Made by a program: the position numbers and the translations under genes
The notes under the pieces: model-generated
Told to the model about the DNA's origin: nothing
What the model saw: only the letters and a program-made list of their open reading frames with translations
The model's database searches: none
Part shown: piece after piece, positions 24,428-32,400 of the stretch
Numbering within the stretch: position 1 is the stretch's first letter
Layout: each line of letters begins with the position of its first letter
Assembly (NCBI RefSeq): GCF_000373625.1
Contig: NZ_KB891987.1
Location: 859,081-923,080 of the forward strand
Source of the DNA: Streptomyces sp. LaPpAH-108
GTDB lineage: Bacteria > Actinomycetota > Actinomycetes > Streptomycetales > Streptomycetaceae
Direction: 5' to 3'
Length of the DNA stretch: 64,000 bases

Positions 24428-24834
24428 CACCCGGTTGCCGGATTTGGAGAGGGGGAATGTTTGTTGCATCCGGTAGTGTTAATCTCAAGTCTGCACCCGA
24501 CCCCACCATGGCGAGGTGCTTCGTGTCCCCGTCCGGGACAGACATTCTTCCGGGAGCCTCCCAAGCCACTCCGTGTTCCGTGCGCCGTACCTGGGCAGTA
24601 CGACGTATGGGGGCACTGAGCGAGGCACAGGACCCGCTCCGGAATCGGCGCCGCCGCGCCCTGTGACACCGAGTGTCACGACTCGCGGGGAGCGTCATCA
24701 CCAGAAATTCCTCTTCCGCCGCTTCCAGGCGGACCACCGCCCCGGCTCGGTACTCACCGACAGAACCGATGCCGGACAGCACAACCGGTCGCCGAGCCAG
24801 ACAGGCCGACGTCCGCTCCAGGGAAGGACCCTTC
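24428..24834 (+). promoter_or_regulatory. long rho leader
   Basis: 407 bases lie between thrB and the rho GTG. TAGTGT (24474-24479) is the best -10, giving a leader near 350 bases. A perfect inverted repeat GTGACAC/GTGTCAC with a 3-base spacer lies at 24663-24679. A 69-codon frame (24457-24666, ATG behind GGAGAGGGGGA) is possible but has no conserved features, so I do not call it a gene. Long C-rich leaders fit Rho autoregulation, known in other bacteria. Confidence 0.45.
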
Positions 24835-26805
24835 GTGAGCGACACCACCGATCTGATGGGCGCACGTGTCGAGGAGACCGCTGCCGCGCCCGCCACGGAC
24901 TCCGCGCCTGCCACCGGTGCCGGCTCCCGGCGGCGCCGAGGCACCGGCCTCGAGGGCATGGTGCTGGCCGAGCTGCAGCAGGTCGCCTCCGGCCTCGGTA
25001 TCAAGGGCACCGCGCGGATGCGCAAGAGCCAGCTGATCGAGGTCATCAAGGAGGCCCAGGCCGGGGGCGGAGCCCCCAAGGCCGAGGCCGCAGCCGAGAC
25101 CAAGCCCAAGCGCCGCGCCACCTCCAAGACCCGTACGGGTGAGGAGGCCGCCGAGGCGAAGGCGGAGAAGTCCGCCGACAAGGCCGCCGCCCAGATCGAG
25201 ATTCCGGGCCAGCCCTCCCCGAAGGGCCAGCCCGAGCAGCAGGCCGCCGCCGAGGACACCACCTCCGGTGAGCGCCGTCGCCGCCGCGCGACCGCCGAGG
25301 CGGGCAGCCCGGCCGAGACCGCCGCCGAGGCGCCGAAGAGCGAGCCGAAGTCCGAGACGCAGCAGCAGAACGACGCCAAGGGCGACACCGGCGACGCCGA
25401 GGGCCGTGGCCGCCGCGACCGCCGGGACCGCGACCGTGACCGCGGGGGCCGGGAGCGCGACCGCGACCGCCGTGGCGGCAAGGGCGACGACCAGCAGGGC
25501 GGCCAGCGTCAGCAGGGCCAGCAGCAGGGCGGCGGCCGTCAGCAGAGCCAGCAGCAGGACGACGACGACTTCGAGGGCGGCCGTCGTGGCCGTCGTGGCC
25601 GCTACCGCGACCGCCGTGGCCGTCGTGGCCGCGACGAGGTCGCCGAGCCGCAGGTCAACGAGGACGACGTCCTGATCCCCGTCGCGGGCATCCTGGACAT
25701 CCTCGACAACTACGCCTTCATCCGGACCTCCGGCTACCTGCCCGGTCCGAACGACGTGTACGTCTCCCTCGCCCAGGTCCGCAAGAACGGCCTGCGCAAG
25801 GGCGACCACCTCACCGGCGCGGTCCGCCAGCCGAAGGAGGGGGAGCGCCGCGAGAAGTTCAACGCGCTCGTCCGGCTCGACTCCGTCAACGGCATGGCGC
25901 CCGAACACGGCCGCGGGCGGCCGGAGTTCAACAAGCTGACGCCGCTGTACCCGCAGGACCGGCTGCGCCTGGAGTCCGAGGCCGGCATCCTGACGACCCG
26001 CATCATCGACCTCGTCTCGCCGATCGGCAAGGGCCAGCGCGGTCTGATCGTGGCCCCGCCGAAGACCGGCAAGACCATGATCATGCAGGCGATCGCCAAC
26101 GCGATCACGCACAACAACCCCGAGTGCCACCTGATGGTCGTCCTGGTCGACGAGCGTCCGGAAGAGGTCACCGACATGCAGCGGTCGGTCAAGGGCGAGG
26201 TCATCTCCTCGACCTTCGACCGCCCGGCCGAGGACCACACCACGGTCGCCGAGCTGGCCATCGAGCGCGCCAAGCGCCTGGTGGAGCTGGGTCACGACGT
26301 GGTCGTGCTGCTCGACTCGATCACGCGTCTGGGCCGTGCGTACAACCTCGCCGCCCCGGCGTCGGGCCGCATCCTCTCCGGTGGTGTCGACTCGACCGCC
26401 CTGTACCCGCCGAAGCGCTTCTTCGGTGCCGCGCGCAACATCGAGGACGGCGGCTCGCTGACCATCCTCGCCACCGCGCTCGTCGACACCGGCTCCCGCA
26501 TGGACGAGGTGATCTTCGAGGAGTTCAAGGGCACCGGCAACATGGAGCTCAAGCTCGACCGGAAGCTCGCCGACAAGCGCATCTTCCCCGCGGTGGACGT
26601 CGACGCGTCCGGTACCCGTAAGGAAGAGATCCTGCTCGGCAGCGAGGAGCTGGCCATCACCTGGAAGCTGCGTCGCGTGCTGCACGCGCTCGACCAGCAG
26701 CAGGCGATCGAGCTGCTGCTCGACAAGATGAAGCAGACGAAGTCGAACATCGAGTTCCTGACGCAGATTCAGAAGAACACGCCCGCCCCGGGCAACGGCG
26801 ACTGA
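24835..26805 (+). CDS. rho: transcription termination factor Rho
   Basis: A 656-aa hexameric RNA helicase that ends transcription. Residues 40-75 form the N-terminal helical Rho_N module ([17 protein letters not shown]). Residues about 80-275 are a large actinobacterial insert, Lys/Ala/Glu-rich and then RDRDRGG-, Gln- and RRGRRGR-rich, strongly basic and disordered. The cold-shock RNA-binding domain follows ([20 protein letters not shown], about 282-301). The ATPase contains Walker [11 protein letters not shown] with Lys413 and the Q-loop/R-loop region near [20 protein letters not shown]. coli Rho is about 420 aa; the extra length is the insert. Start GTG at 24835 behind GGGAAGGA. A terminator follows at 26839. 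Confidence 0.96.
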   Translation: MSDTTDLMGARVEETAAAPATDSAPATGAGSRRRRGTGLEGMVLAELQQVASGLGIKGTARMRKSQLIEVIKEAQAGGGAPKAEAAAETKPKRRATSKTRTGEEAAEAKAEKSADKAAAQIEIPGQPSPKGQPEQQAAAEDTTSGERRRRRATAEAGSPAETAAEAPKSEPKSETQQQNDAKGDTGDAEGRGRRDRRDRDRDRGGRERDRDRRGGKGDDQQGGQRQQGQQQGGGRQQSQQQDDDDFEGGRRGRRGRYRDRRGRRGRDEVAEPQVNEDDVLIPVAGILDILDNYAFIRTSGYLPGPNDVYVSLAQVRKNGLRKGDHLTGAVRQPKEGERREKFNALVRLDSVNGMAPEHGRGRPEFNKLTPLYPQDRLRLESEAGILTTRIIDLVSPIGKGQRGLIVAPPKTGKTMIMQAIANAITHNNPECHLMVVLVDERPEEVTDMQRSVKGEVISSTFDRPAEDHTTVAELAIERAKRLVELGHDVVVLLDSITRLGRAYNLAAPASGRILSGGVDSTALYPPKRFFGAARNIEDGGSLTILATALVDTGSRMDEVIFEEFKGTGNMELKLDRKLADKRIFPAVDVDASGTRKEEILLGSEELAITWKLRRVLHALDQQQAIELLLDKMKQTKSNIEFLTQIQKNTPAPGNGD

Positions 26806-26838
26806 GTCACGTCCAACTCCCCCCGCCCGTAAGGGCGT

Positions 26839-26879
26839 CGAGGCCGCCCCCGTCGGATCTTCCGCCGGGGGCGGCCTCG
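26839..26879 (+). terminator. rho terminator
   Basis: A perfect 14-bp stem, CGAGGCCGCCCCCG pairing with its complement at 26866-26879, followed by TTGTG. It starts 34 bases after the rho stop. Confidence 0.8.
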
Positions 26880-27202
26880 TTGTGTGCGCCCCGCTGTCCG
26901 CATCCGCGCGGTACGACGCCGTACGGGGACGTACGAGGCTGTACGAGACCTTTCCCACACATGTCCCTTCCGCGCCGCCCCCGCACCCCGCCGCGTGCCC
27001 CGTCGAAACCCCAGGTGAGCGCGGGATCACCCCCTTGCTCCGGTCACGTTCCGTGATGTCGGTCGCACACGGTGGGCCGGTCCGGCTGTGCGAGCCTGTC
27101 CCGAGTTTCCCTGTATGACCAGGTGGAGCGACGATGGTGCGTGACGACTGCACCCGACCCTGAACGCAGGGGGTAATCAACCGGACGAGATCTAGGAGTG
27201 AC
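26880..27202 (+). other. intergenic region upstream of the LCP gene
   Basis: 323 bases without a gene. It contains four 10-bp tandem repeats (26911-26950) and the AGGAG ribosome site just before 27203. I cannot fix the promoter with confidence. Confidence 0.5.
26911..26950. repeat. four 10-bp tandem repeats (GTACG units)
   Basis: In exact register: GTACGACGCC, GTACGGGGAC, GTACGAGGCT, GTACGAGACC. The 10-bp period is close to one helical turn, so a protein could bind the same face repeatedly. They lie 250 bases upstream of the LCP gene and 30 bases after the rho terminator. Confidence 0.7.
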
Positions 27203-28315
27203 GTGTCCGCCGAGAGCACCCCGGAGCCCGGCCGTCGCGGCAAGGGCCGCCGCCGCAAGCCCCGCAGCACGCGCCGCAAGGCGCTGCTCGCCACCGCCTG
27301 GGCCGCGGCGGGTGTCGTCGTCCTGGGCGGTGCCGGAGCCGGATACGTCTACTTCAAGCTCAACGGCAACCTCACGAGCATCGACATCAACCAGATCCTC
27401 GGTGCCCACCGGCCCGCCAAGGGCGCGACCGGCTCCGAGAACATCCTGGTCCTCGGCTCGGACAGCCGCGCGGGCGCCAACCGCAGACTCGGCGGCGGGG
27501 CCGCCGACAGCGGGGCCCGCGCCGACACCGCGATGATCGTGCACGTCTACCGGGGCCACAAGAAGGCCACCGTGGTCTCGATCCCCCGCGACACCCTCAT
27601 CGACCGCCCCGCCTGCGCCGACACCAAGGGCCACGACTACCCGGCCGCGCAGGGCGTGATGTTCAACTCCGCGTACGCCACCGGGGGCGCCCCCTGCGCC
27701 GTCAAGACGGTCGAAGCGCTCACCGGACTGCGCATGGACCACTACCTGGAGGTCGACTTCGCGGGCTTCCAGCGGCTGATCGACGACCTCGGCGGCGTAC
27801 CGGTGACCACCACCCAGGCCATCCACGACCCGCAGAGCCATCTGAACCTCCCGGCCGGCACCCACACCCTCGACGGCACCCAGGCGCTCGGCCTGGTCCG
27901 CACCCGGCACGGTGTCGGCGACGGCTCCGACCTCGGCCGCATCCAGCTCCAGCAGGCGTTCGTCAAGGCGCTGATGGACCGCGTCAAGCACATCGGCGTC
28001 CTCAGCAACCCCAAGCGGCTCTACGACCTCGCCGACACCGCCACCAAGTCCGTCACCACCGACTCCGACCTCGGCTCGGTCAACTCCCTCGCGGACTTCG
28101 CCAGCGGCCTCAAGGGCATCAAGTCCTCCCACGTCCAGATGGTGACGATGCCGGTCCGCTACGACCCCGCCGACCCCAACCGCGTCCTCCTGGAACCCGG
28201 AAAGGCCGCCCAGGTCTGGAAAGCCCTGAAGAAGGACCACAAGGTCCCCGCCACGGCGACGACGGACGCGGCGACGGGCAACGCGGGCAAGGTGATCGGC
28301 ACCCCGCAGGGGTAG
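27203..28315 (+). CDS. LCP (LytR-CpsA-Psr) family cell-wall glycopolymer ligase
   Basis: The product has 370 aa. It has a basic N-terminus (residues 1-30), one TM helix (about 31-52, ALLATAWAAAGVVVLGGAGA) and then an outer LCP domain. Landmarks: LVLGSDSRAGANRR (about 90), DTAMIVHVYRGHKKATVVSI with PRDTLID (about 112-135), DHYLEVDFAGFQRLIDDLGG (about 180) and LGLVRTRHGVGDGSDLGRIQ (about 232-250), which carry the conserved Asp and Arg residues that bind pyrophosphate lipids. LCP enzymes attach teichoic acid-like or other glycopolymers to peptidoglycan. GTG start at 27203 behind AGGAG. It stands alone between rho and rpmE, as I recall for other Streptomyces. Confidence 0.92.
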   Translation: MSAESTPEPGRRGKGRRRKPRSTRRKALLATAWAAAGVVVLGGAGAGYVYFKLNGNLTSIDINQILGAHRPAKGATGSENILVLGSDSRAGANRRLGGGAADSGARADTAMIVHVYRGHKKATVVSIPRDTLIDRPACADTKGHDYPAAQGVMFNSAYATGGAPCAVKTVEALTGLRMDHYLEVDFAGFQRLIDDLGGVPVTTTQAIHDPQSHLNLPAGTHTLDGTQALGLVRTRHGVGDGSDLGRIQLQQAFVKALMDRVKHIGVLSNPKRLYDLADTATKSVTTDSDLGSVNSLADFASGLKGIKSSHVQMVTMPVRYDPADPNRVLLEPGKAAQVWKALKKDHKVPATATTDAATGNAGKVIGTPQG

Positions 28316-28320
28316 CCGGA

Positions 28321-28370
28321 CAGGGGCGCGGGGAACTGCGCGACCGGCCGAAGACGGCCCGCACCCGCCC
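28321..28370. repeat. dispersed Streptomyces intergenic repeat
   Basis: GGGGCGCGGGGAACTGCGCG (from 28323) followed by GACCGGCC and CCCGCACCCGCCC. I recognise this as a sequence scattered in many copies between genes of Streptomyces chromosomes; function unknown. It starts 6 bases after the LCP stop. Confidence 0.6.
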
Positions 28371-28413
28371 ACGAAGCGCCCCCGGCACCGCAAAAGGCGC
28401 CACACACCCCCAG

Positions 28414-28439
28414 GGAATAGAAAAGGGACGCCCCCGGTT
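28414..28439 (+). promoter_or_regulatory. sigma-R (SigR) promoter of rpmE
   Basis: GGAAT (28414-28418), exactly 18 bases, then GTT (28437-28439): the full sigma-R consensus GGAAT-N18-GTT. rpmE is a published sigma-R target in S. coelicolor (Paget and colleagues). Expected start is near 28446, leaving a leader of about 98 bases. Confidence 0.8.
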
Positions 28440-28543
28440 TTGGGGGATGGCGCCAGTCCTGGCAGACTGGTACGTCGGCCCCGGTTCACGCCCCGCAAGC
28501 CCGCGGCAGCGACCCGGCGCCCTCCCGGAACCTAGGAGACACC

Positions 28544-28768
28544 TTGAAGCGCGAGATCCACCCCGAGTACGTCGAGACCCAGGTCAGCTGCACCTGTGGC
28601 GCGTCGTTCACCACCCGCAGCACCATCCAGTCCGGCGCCATCCGCGCCGAGGTCTGCTCCGAGTGCCACCCGTTCTACACGGGCAAGCAGAAGATCCTCG
28701 ACACCGGTGGCCGCGTGGCCCGCTTCGAGGCCCGCTTCGGCAAGGCTGCCGCCGGCTCGAAGAAGTAG
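28544..28768 (+). CDS. rpmE: 50S ribosomal protein L31 (zinc-binding form)
   Basis: The product has 74 aa. It starts with the rare TTG at 28544, fixed by the family start [12 protein letters not shown] and by TAGGAGAC upstream. The zinc cysteines are present: CTC at residues 16-18 and CSEC at about 38-41, so this is the zinc (C+) form. Its thiols fit control by the disulfide-stress factor sigma-R, whose promoter lies upstream. It heads the rpmE-prfA-prmC-sua5 group. L31 sits at the subunit interface and can be exchanged under zinc or oxidative stress. Confidence 0.96.
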   Translation: MKREIHPEYVETQVSCTCGASFTTRSTIQSGAIRAEVCSECHPFYTGKQKILDTGGRVARFEARFGKAAAGSKK

Positions 28769-28874
28769 CGAGCGCGAAACCGCCGGTCCACGGCCACGCC
28801 CCGCCCGGGGTGTGCCCGGGACCGGCGTTTTTGGTCGCCCGCCAGCCCTTCACCCGCAGTACAGGAGCCGAAAG

Positions 28875-29951
28875 ATGTTCGAGGCCGTCGAGGAACTCGT
28901 CGCCGAGCACGCCGATCTGGAGCAGAAGCTCGCCGACCCCTCGGTCCACGCCGACCAGGCGAACGCGCGCAAGCTGAACAAGCGCTACGCCGAGCTGACC
29001 CCGATCGTCGCCACGTACCGCTCCTGGAAGCAGACCGGCGACGACATCGAGACCGCGCGCGAGTTCGCGGCCGACGACCCCGACTTCGCCGCCGAGGTCA
29101 AGGTGCTGGACAAGCAGCGCGAGGAGCTGACCGAGAAGCTGCGCCTCCTGCTCGTCCCGCGCGACCCGAGCGACGACAAGGACGTCATCCTGGAGATCAA
29201 GGCGGGCGCGGGCGGCGACGAGTCCGCCCTGTTCGCCGGTGACCTCCTGCGCATGTATCTGCGGTACGCCGAGCGCGTGGGCTGGAAGACCGAGATCATC
29301 GACGCCACCGAGTCCGAGCTGGGCGGCTACAAGGATGTCCAGGTCGCGGTGAAGACCAAGGGCGGCCAGGGCGCCACCGAGCCCGGCCAGGGCGTGTGGG
29401 CCCGGCTGAAGTACGAGGGCGGTGTGCACCGCGTGCAGCGCGTGCCCTCCACCGAGTCGCAGGGCCGTATCCACACCTCCGCCGCCGGTGTGCTCGTCAC
29501 GCCCGAGGCCGAGGAGGTCGACGTCGAGATCCACGCCAACGACCTGCGCATCGACGTGTACCGCTCGTCCGGCCCCGGCGGCCAGTCCGTGAACACCACC
29601 GACTCCGCCGTGCGCATCACCCACCTGCCCACGGGTGTCGTCGCCTCCTGCCAGAACGAGAAGAGCCAGCTCCAGAACAAGGAGCAGGCGATGCGTATCC
29701 TGCGCTCCAGGCTGCTCGCCGCGGCCCAGGAGAAGGCCGAGGCCGAGGCCGCGGACGCCCGCCGCAGCCAGGTCCGCACCGTGGACCGCTCCGAGAAGAT
29801 CCGTACGTACAACTTCCCGGAGAACCGCATCTCCGACCACCGCGTCGGCTTCAAGGCGTACAACCTGGACCAGGTCCTGGACGGCGACCTCGACGCGGTC
29901 ATCCAGGCCTGCGTCGACGCCGACTCGGCGGCGAAGCTCGCCGCCGCGTAA
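28875..29951 (+). CDS. prfA: peptide chain release factor 1
   Basis: A 358-aa release factor reading UAA and UAG. The catalytic GGQ lies in [20 protein letters not shown] (about residues 229-248) and is the target of the methyltransferase encoded next. The N-terminal coiled-coil domain and the codon-recognition domain are complete, and length is normal. Start ATG at 28875 with AGGAG upstream. prmC follows after 56 bp, so enzyme and substrate are co-expressed. Confidence 0.97.
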   Translation: MFEAVEELVAEHADLEQKLADPSVHADQANARKLNKRYAELTPIVATYRSWKQTGDDIETAREFAADDPDFAAEVKVLDKQREELTEKLRLLLVPRDPSDDKDVILEIKAGAGGDESALFAGDLLRMYLRYAERVGWKTEIIDATESELGGYKDVQVAVKTKGGQGATEPGQGVWARLKYEGGVHRVQRVPSTESQGRIHTSAAGVLVTPEAEEVDVEIHANDLRIDVYRSSGPGGQSVNTTDSAVRITHLPTGVVASCQNEKSQLQNKEQAMRILRSRLLAAAQEKAEAEAADARRSQVRTVDRSEKIRTYNFPENRISDHRVGFKAYNLDQVLDGDLDAVIQACVDADSAAKLAAA

Positions 29952-30007
29952 GCACCACCGCACGACAGCACCCACCGCACGACGAAGCACGAGACCGGAG
30001 GAGAAGC

Positions 30008-30889
30008 GTGCAGCAAGACTTCGGGGGGCGACCCCCGAGCCCCCGCAGCGTGCTGCTCGCGGAGGTGGCCCAGGCCACCCAGCGGCTGGCCGACGCCGGT
30101 GTGCCCTCGCCGCGCAACGACGCCGAGGAACTCGCGGCGTTCGTGCACGGCGTCAAGCGCGGCCAGCTCCACTCCGTGAAGGACGCCGACTTCGACGCCC
30201 GCTACTGGGAGGTCGTCGCCCGCCGCGAGCAGCGCGAACCGCTCCAGCACATCACCGGGCGCGCCTACTTCCGCTATCTGGAGCTCCAGGTCGGCCCCGG
30301 CGTCTTCGTGCCCCGCCCCGAGACCGAGTCGGTCGTCGGCTGGGCCATAGACGCGGTGCGCGCCATGGACGTCGTCGAGCCCTGCATCGTCGACCTGTGC
30401 ACCGGCTCCGGCGCCATCGCGCTGGCCCTCGCCCAGGAGGTGCCGCGCTCGCGGGTGCACGCCGTGGAGCTGTCCGAGGACGCCCTGCAGTGGACCCGCA
30501 AGAACATGCAGGGCTCCAGGGTCGACCTGCGTCAGGGCGACGCCCTGACCGCCTTCCCTGACCTGGACGGCCAGGTCGACCTGGTCATCTCCAACCCGCC
30601 GTACATCCCGCTCACCGAGTGGGAGTACGTGGCCCCGGAGGCCCGCGACTACGACCCCGACCTCGCCCTCTTCTCCGGCGAGGACGGCCTCGAACTCATC
30701 CGCGGCCTGGAGCGCACCGCGCACCGGCTGCTGCGCCCCGGCGGAGTCGTCGTCGTCGAGCACGCCGACACCCAGGGCGGCCAGGTGCCGTGGATCTTCA
30801 CCGAGGAGCGGGGCTGGGCCGACGCGGCCGACCACCCCGACCTCAACAACCGCCCCCGCTTCGCGACCGCCCGCAAGGCGACGCCGTGA
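30008..30889 (+). CDS. prmC: release factor glutamine methyltransferase
   Basis: A 293-aa SAM-dependent enzyme (formerly HemK) that methylates the GGQ glutamine of release factors. An N-terminal helical domain (about 15-90) binds the factor. The SAM fold has [17 protein letters not shown] (about 125-141) and the catalytic NPPY in [12 protein letters not shown] (about 193-204). GTG start at 30008 behind GGAGGAGAAGC. It follows prfA directly. Its stop overlaps the GTG of a 16-codon frame that leads into sua5. Confidence 0.96.
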   Translation: MQQDFGGRPPSPRSVLLAEVAQATQRLADAGVPSPRNDAEELAAFVHGVKRGQLHSVKDADFDARYWEVVARREQREPLQHITGRAYFRYLELQVGPGVFVPRPETESVVGWAIDAVRAMDVVEPCIVDLCTGSGAIALALAQEVPRSRVHAVELSEDALQWTRKNMQGSRVDLRQGDALTAFPDLDGQVDLVISNPPYIPLTEWEYVAPEARDYDPDLALFSGEDGLELIRGLERTAHRLLRPGGVVVVEHADTQGGQVPWIFTEERGWADAADHPDLNNRPRFATARKATP

Positions 30890-30936
30890 GCACCCAGACT
30901 TCATCCCCGCAGTACCCGTACGAGGAGGCCCGCTAG
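30886..30936 (+). CDS. 16-codon coupling frame between prmC and sua5
   Basis: Starts at GTG 30886, overlapping the prmC stop (GTGA), and ends with TAG directly abutting the sua5 ATG at 30937. It encodes [16 protein letters not shown]. The sua5 ribosome site (GAGGAGG) lies inside it. It most likely serves translational coupling rather than making a functional peptide. Confidence 0.4.
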   Translation: MSTQTSSPQYPYEEAR

Positions 30937-31584
30937 ATGGCACGGCGATACGACACCAACGACGCGACCGACCGCGTGACGGGTCTGCGCGAGGCCGCGT
31001 CCGCCGTCCGCCGAGGCGAACTGGTGGTCCTGCCGACCGACACGGTCTACGGCATCGGCGCCGACGCGTTCTCCTCCGAGGCCGTCGCCGATCTGCTCGC
31101 CGCCAAGGGCCGGGGCCGCAACATGCCCACCCCTGTGCTCATCGGCTCCCCGAACACCCTGCACGGCCTTGTCACGGACTTCTCCGAGAAGGCCTGGGAC
31201 CTGGTCGACGCCTTCTGGCCCGGCGCGCTCACCCTGGTCGCCCGGCACCAGCCGTCCCTCCAGTGGGACCTCGGCGACACCCGGGGCACCGTCGCCGTCC
31301 GGATGCCGCTGCACCCGGTCGCCATCGAACTGCTCACCGAGTTCGGCCCCATGGCCGTCTCCTCCGCCAACCTCACCGGCCACCCCGCCCCGGAGACCTG
31401 CGACGCCGCCCAGCAGATGCTCGGCGACTCCGTCTCCGTCTACCTCGACGGCGGCCCCACCCCGGGCAACGTGCCCTCCTCCATCGTGGACGTCTCCCGT
31501 GACGTCCCGGTGCTGCTGCGCGCGGGCGCGATCTCCCCGGAGGAGCTGCGCAAGGTCGTACCCGACCTTGAGGTGGCGAATTGA
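30937..31584 (+). CDS. Sua5/YciO/YrdC-type threonylcarbamoyl-AMP synthase
   Basis: The product has 215 aa and makes threonylcarbamoyl-adenylate from Thr, bicarbonate and ATP for the universal t6A37 tRNA modification. YrdC-fold landmarks: GELVVLPTDTVYGIGADAF (about residues 27-45), LAAKGRGRNMPTPVLIG (about 55-71; the usual Lys-x-Arg motif), FWPGALTLVARH (about 94) and MAVSSANLTGHPAPETC (about 143-159). It lacks the extra Sua5 C-terminal domain, so it is the short YrdC/TsaC type. The ATG at 30937 follows the TAG of the 16-codon frame without a gap. The gene belongs to the prfA-prmC translation group. Confidence 0.93.
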   Translation: MARRYDTNDATDRVTGLREAASAVRRGELVVLPTDTVYGIGADAFSSEAVADLLAAKGRGRNMPTPVLIGSPNTLHGLVTDFSEKAWDLVDAFWPGALTLVARHQPSLQWDLGDTRGTVAVRMPLHPVAIELLTEFGPMAVSSANLTGHPAPETCDAAQQMLGDSVSVYLDGGPTPGNVPSSIVDVSRDVPVLLRAGAISPEELRKVVPDLEVAN

Positions 31585-31636
31585 CGGCCCCCGAGCCCCC
31601 CGTCCTCCCCGTCCCGCCCGAGCAGGGGGTCACCCC

Positions 31637-32296
31637 ATGCGCGGCATAGGCGGCGGGGAGAGCGCGGCGGAGCAGACCACCACCTTCGGGTTTCCGCGCG
31701 ACACCTTCCGCATCCTCCACGTCAGCACCGGCAACGTCTGCCGCTCGCCCATCACCGAGCGGCTGACCCGGCACCTCGTGGCGGAGCGGCTCGGCGTGCT
31801 CGGCGGCGGTCTGATCGTGGAGAGCGCCGGTACCTGGGGGCACGAGGGCGCCCCCATGGAGGAGAACGCGGAGACCGTGCTGGCCGAGTTCGGCGCGGAC
31901 GCGGCCGGGTTCACCGGACGCGAGCTGCTGGACGAGCACGTCATCATGGCCGACCTCGTCCTGACCGCCACCCGCGACCACCGCGCCCAGGTCATCTCCA
32001 TGGGCCACTCCGCGGGCCTGCGCACCTTCACGCTGAAGGAGTTCACCCGCCTGGTGCGGGCGATAGATCCGGCCACTCTGCCGCCCCTGGAGGACGGCGT
32101 CGTGCTGCGCGCCCGCGCCCTGGTCCGGGCCGCCGCCGCCCTGCGCGGCTGGCTGCTCGCCCCGACCGCCGAGGCGGACGAGGTGTACGACCCCTACGGC
32201 GCCCCGCTGCCCTTCTTCCGCTCCATCGGGGACGAGATACGAGACGCCCTTGACCCGGTCGTCACCGCGCTGACCGGCGTCCCCGCGCACATGTGA
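31637..32296 (+). CDS. low-molecular-weight phosphatase-like protein lacking the nucleophilic Cys
   Basis: The product has 219 aa with the low-molecular-weight tyrosine phosphatase/arsenate reductase fold. The P-loop reads HVSTGNVCRSPITERL. The family motif is V-C-x-G-N-x-C-R-S-P, whose first Cys is the nucleophile; here it is Ser30, while Cys35 and Arg36 are kept. The acid-loop Asp is present in VYDPYGAP near residue 184. An 18-residue N-terminal extension precedes the fold. With Ser in place of the nucleophile, normal phosphatase chemistry is not expected; it may bind phosphoproteins or use other chemistry. It lies between sua5 and glyA, same strand. Start ATG at 31637 has only a weak ribosome site (CAGGGGG, slightly far). 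Confidence 0.88.
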   Translation: MRGIGGGESAAEQTTTFGFPRDTFRILHVSTGNVCRSPITERLTRHLVAERLGVLGGGLIVESAGTWGHEGAPMEENAETVLAEFGADAAGFTGRELLDEHVIMADLVLTATRDHRAQVISMGHSAGLRTFTLKEFTRLVRAIDPATLPPLEDGVVLRARALVRAAAALRGWLLAPTAEADEVYDPYGAPLPFFRSIGDEIRDALDPVVTALTGVPAHM

Positions 32297-32359
32297 CCGT
32301 GCCCCGGCACGGAACCGGAACCGGGGCGGAGCGGCCGAGCGCCCCTTCCGCCCCGGGCC

Positions 32360-32377
32360 TACATTGGACGTACGTCC
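32360..32377 (+). promoter_or_regulatory. -10 TACATT plus 12-bp palindrome before the glyA paralogue
   Basis: TACATT (32360-32365) abuts the perfect palindrome GGACGTACGTCC (32366-32377), which would sit at the transcription start. It looks like a -10 with an operator over the start site; unproven. Confidence 0.4.
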
Positions 32378-32400
32378 CTTTCCGACCGCCGGAGCCCTTC

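Noticed and set aside
24457..24666. 69-codon frame in the rho leader with a good ribosome site
   Set aside because: No conserved features, and the best promoter (-10 at 24474) would start downstream of its ATG. Kept only as a note in the leader entry.
24663..24679. GTGACAC-CGA-GTGTCAC as a Crp site
   Set aside because: Spacing does not fit the Streptomyces Crp consensus GTG-N6-GNCAC. Left as an unassigned inverted repeat.
24673..27294. Long minus-strand frame opposite rho
   Set aside because: Composition is the mirror of the rho codons, there is no family similarity and no ribosome site.
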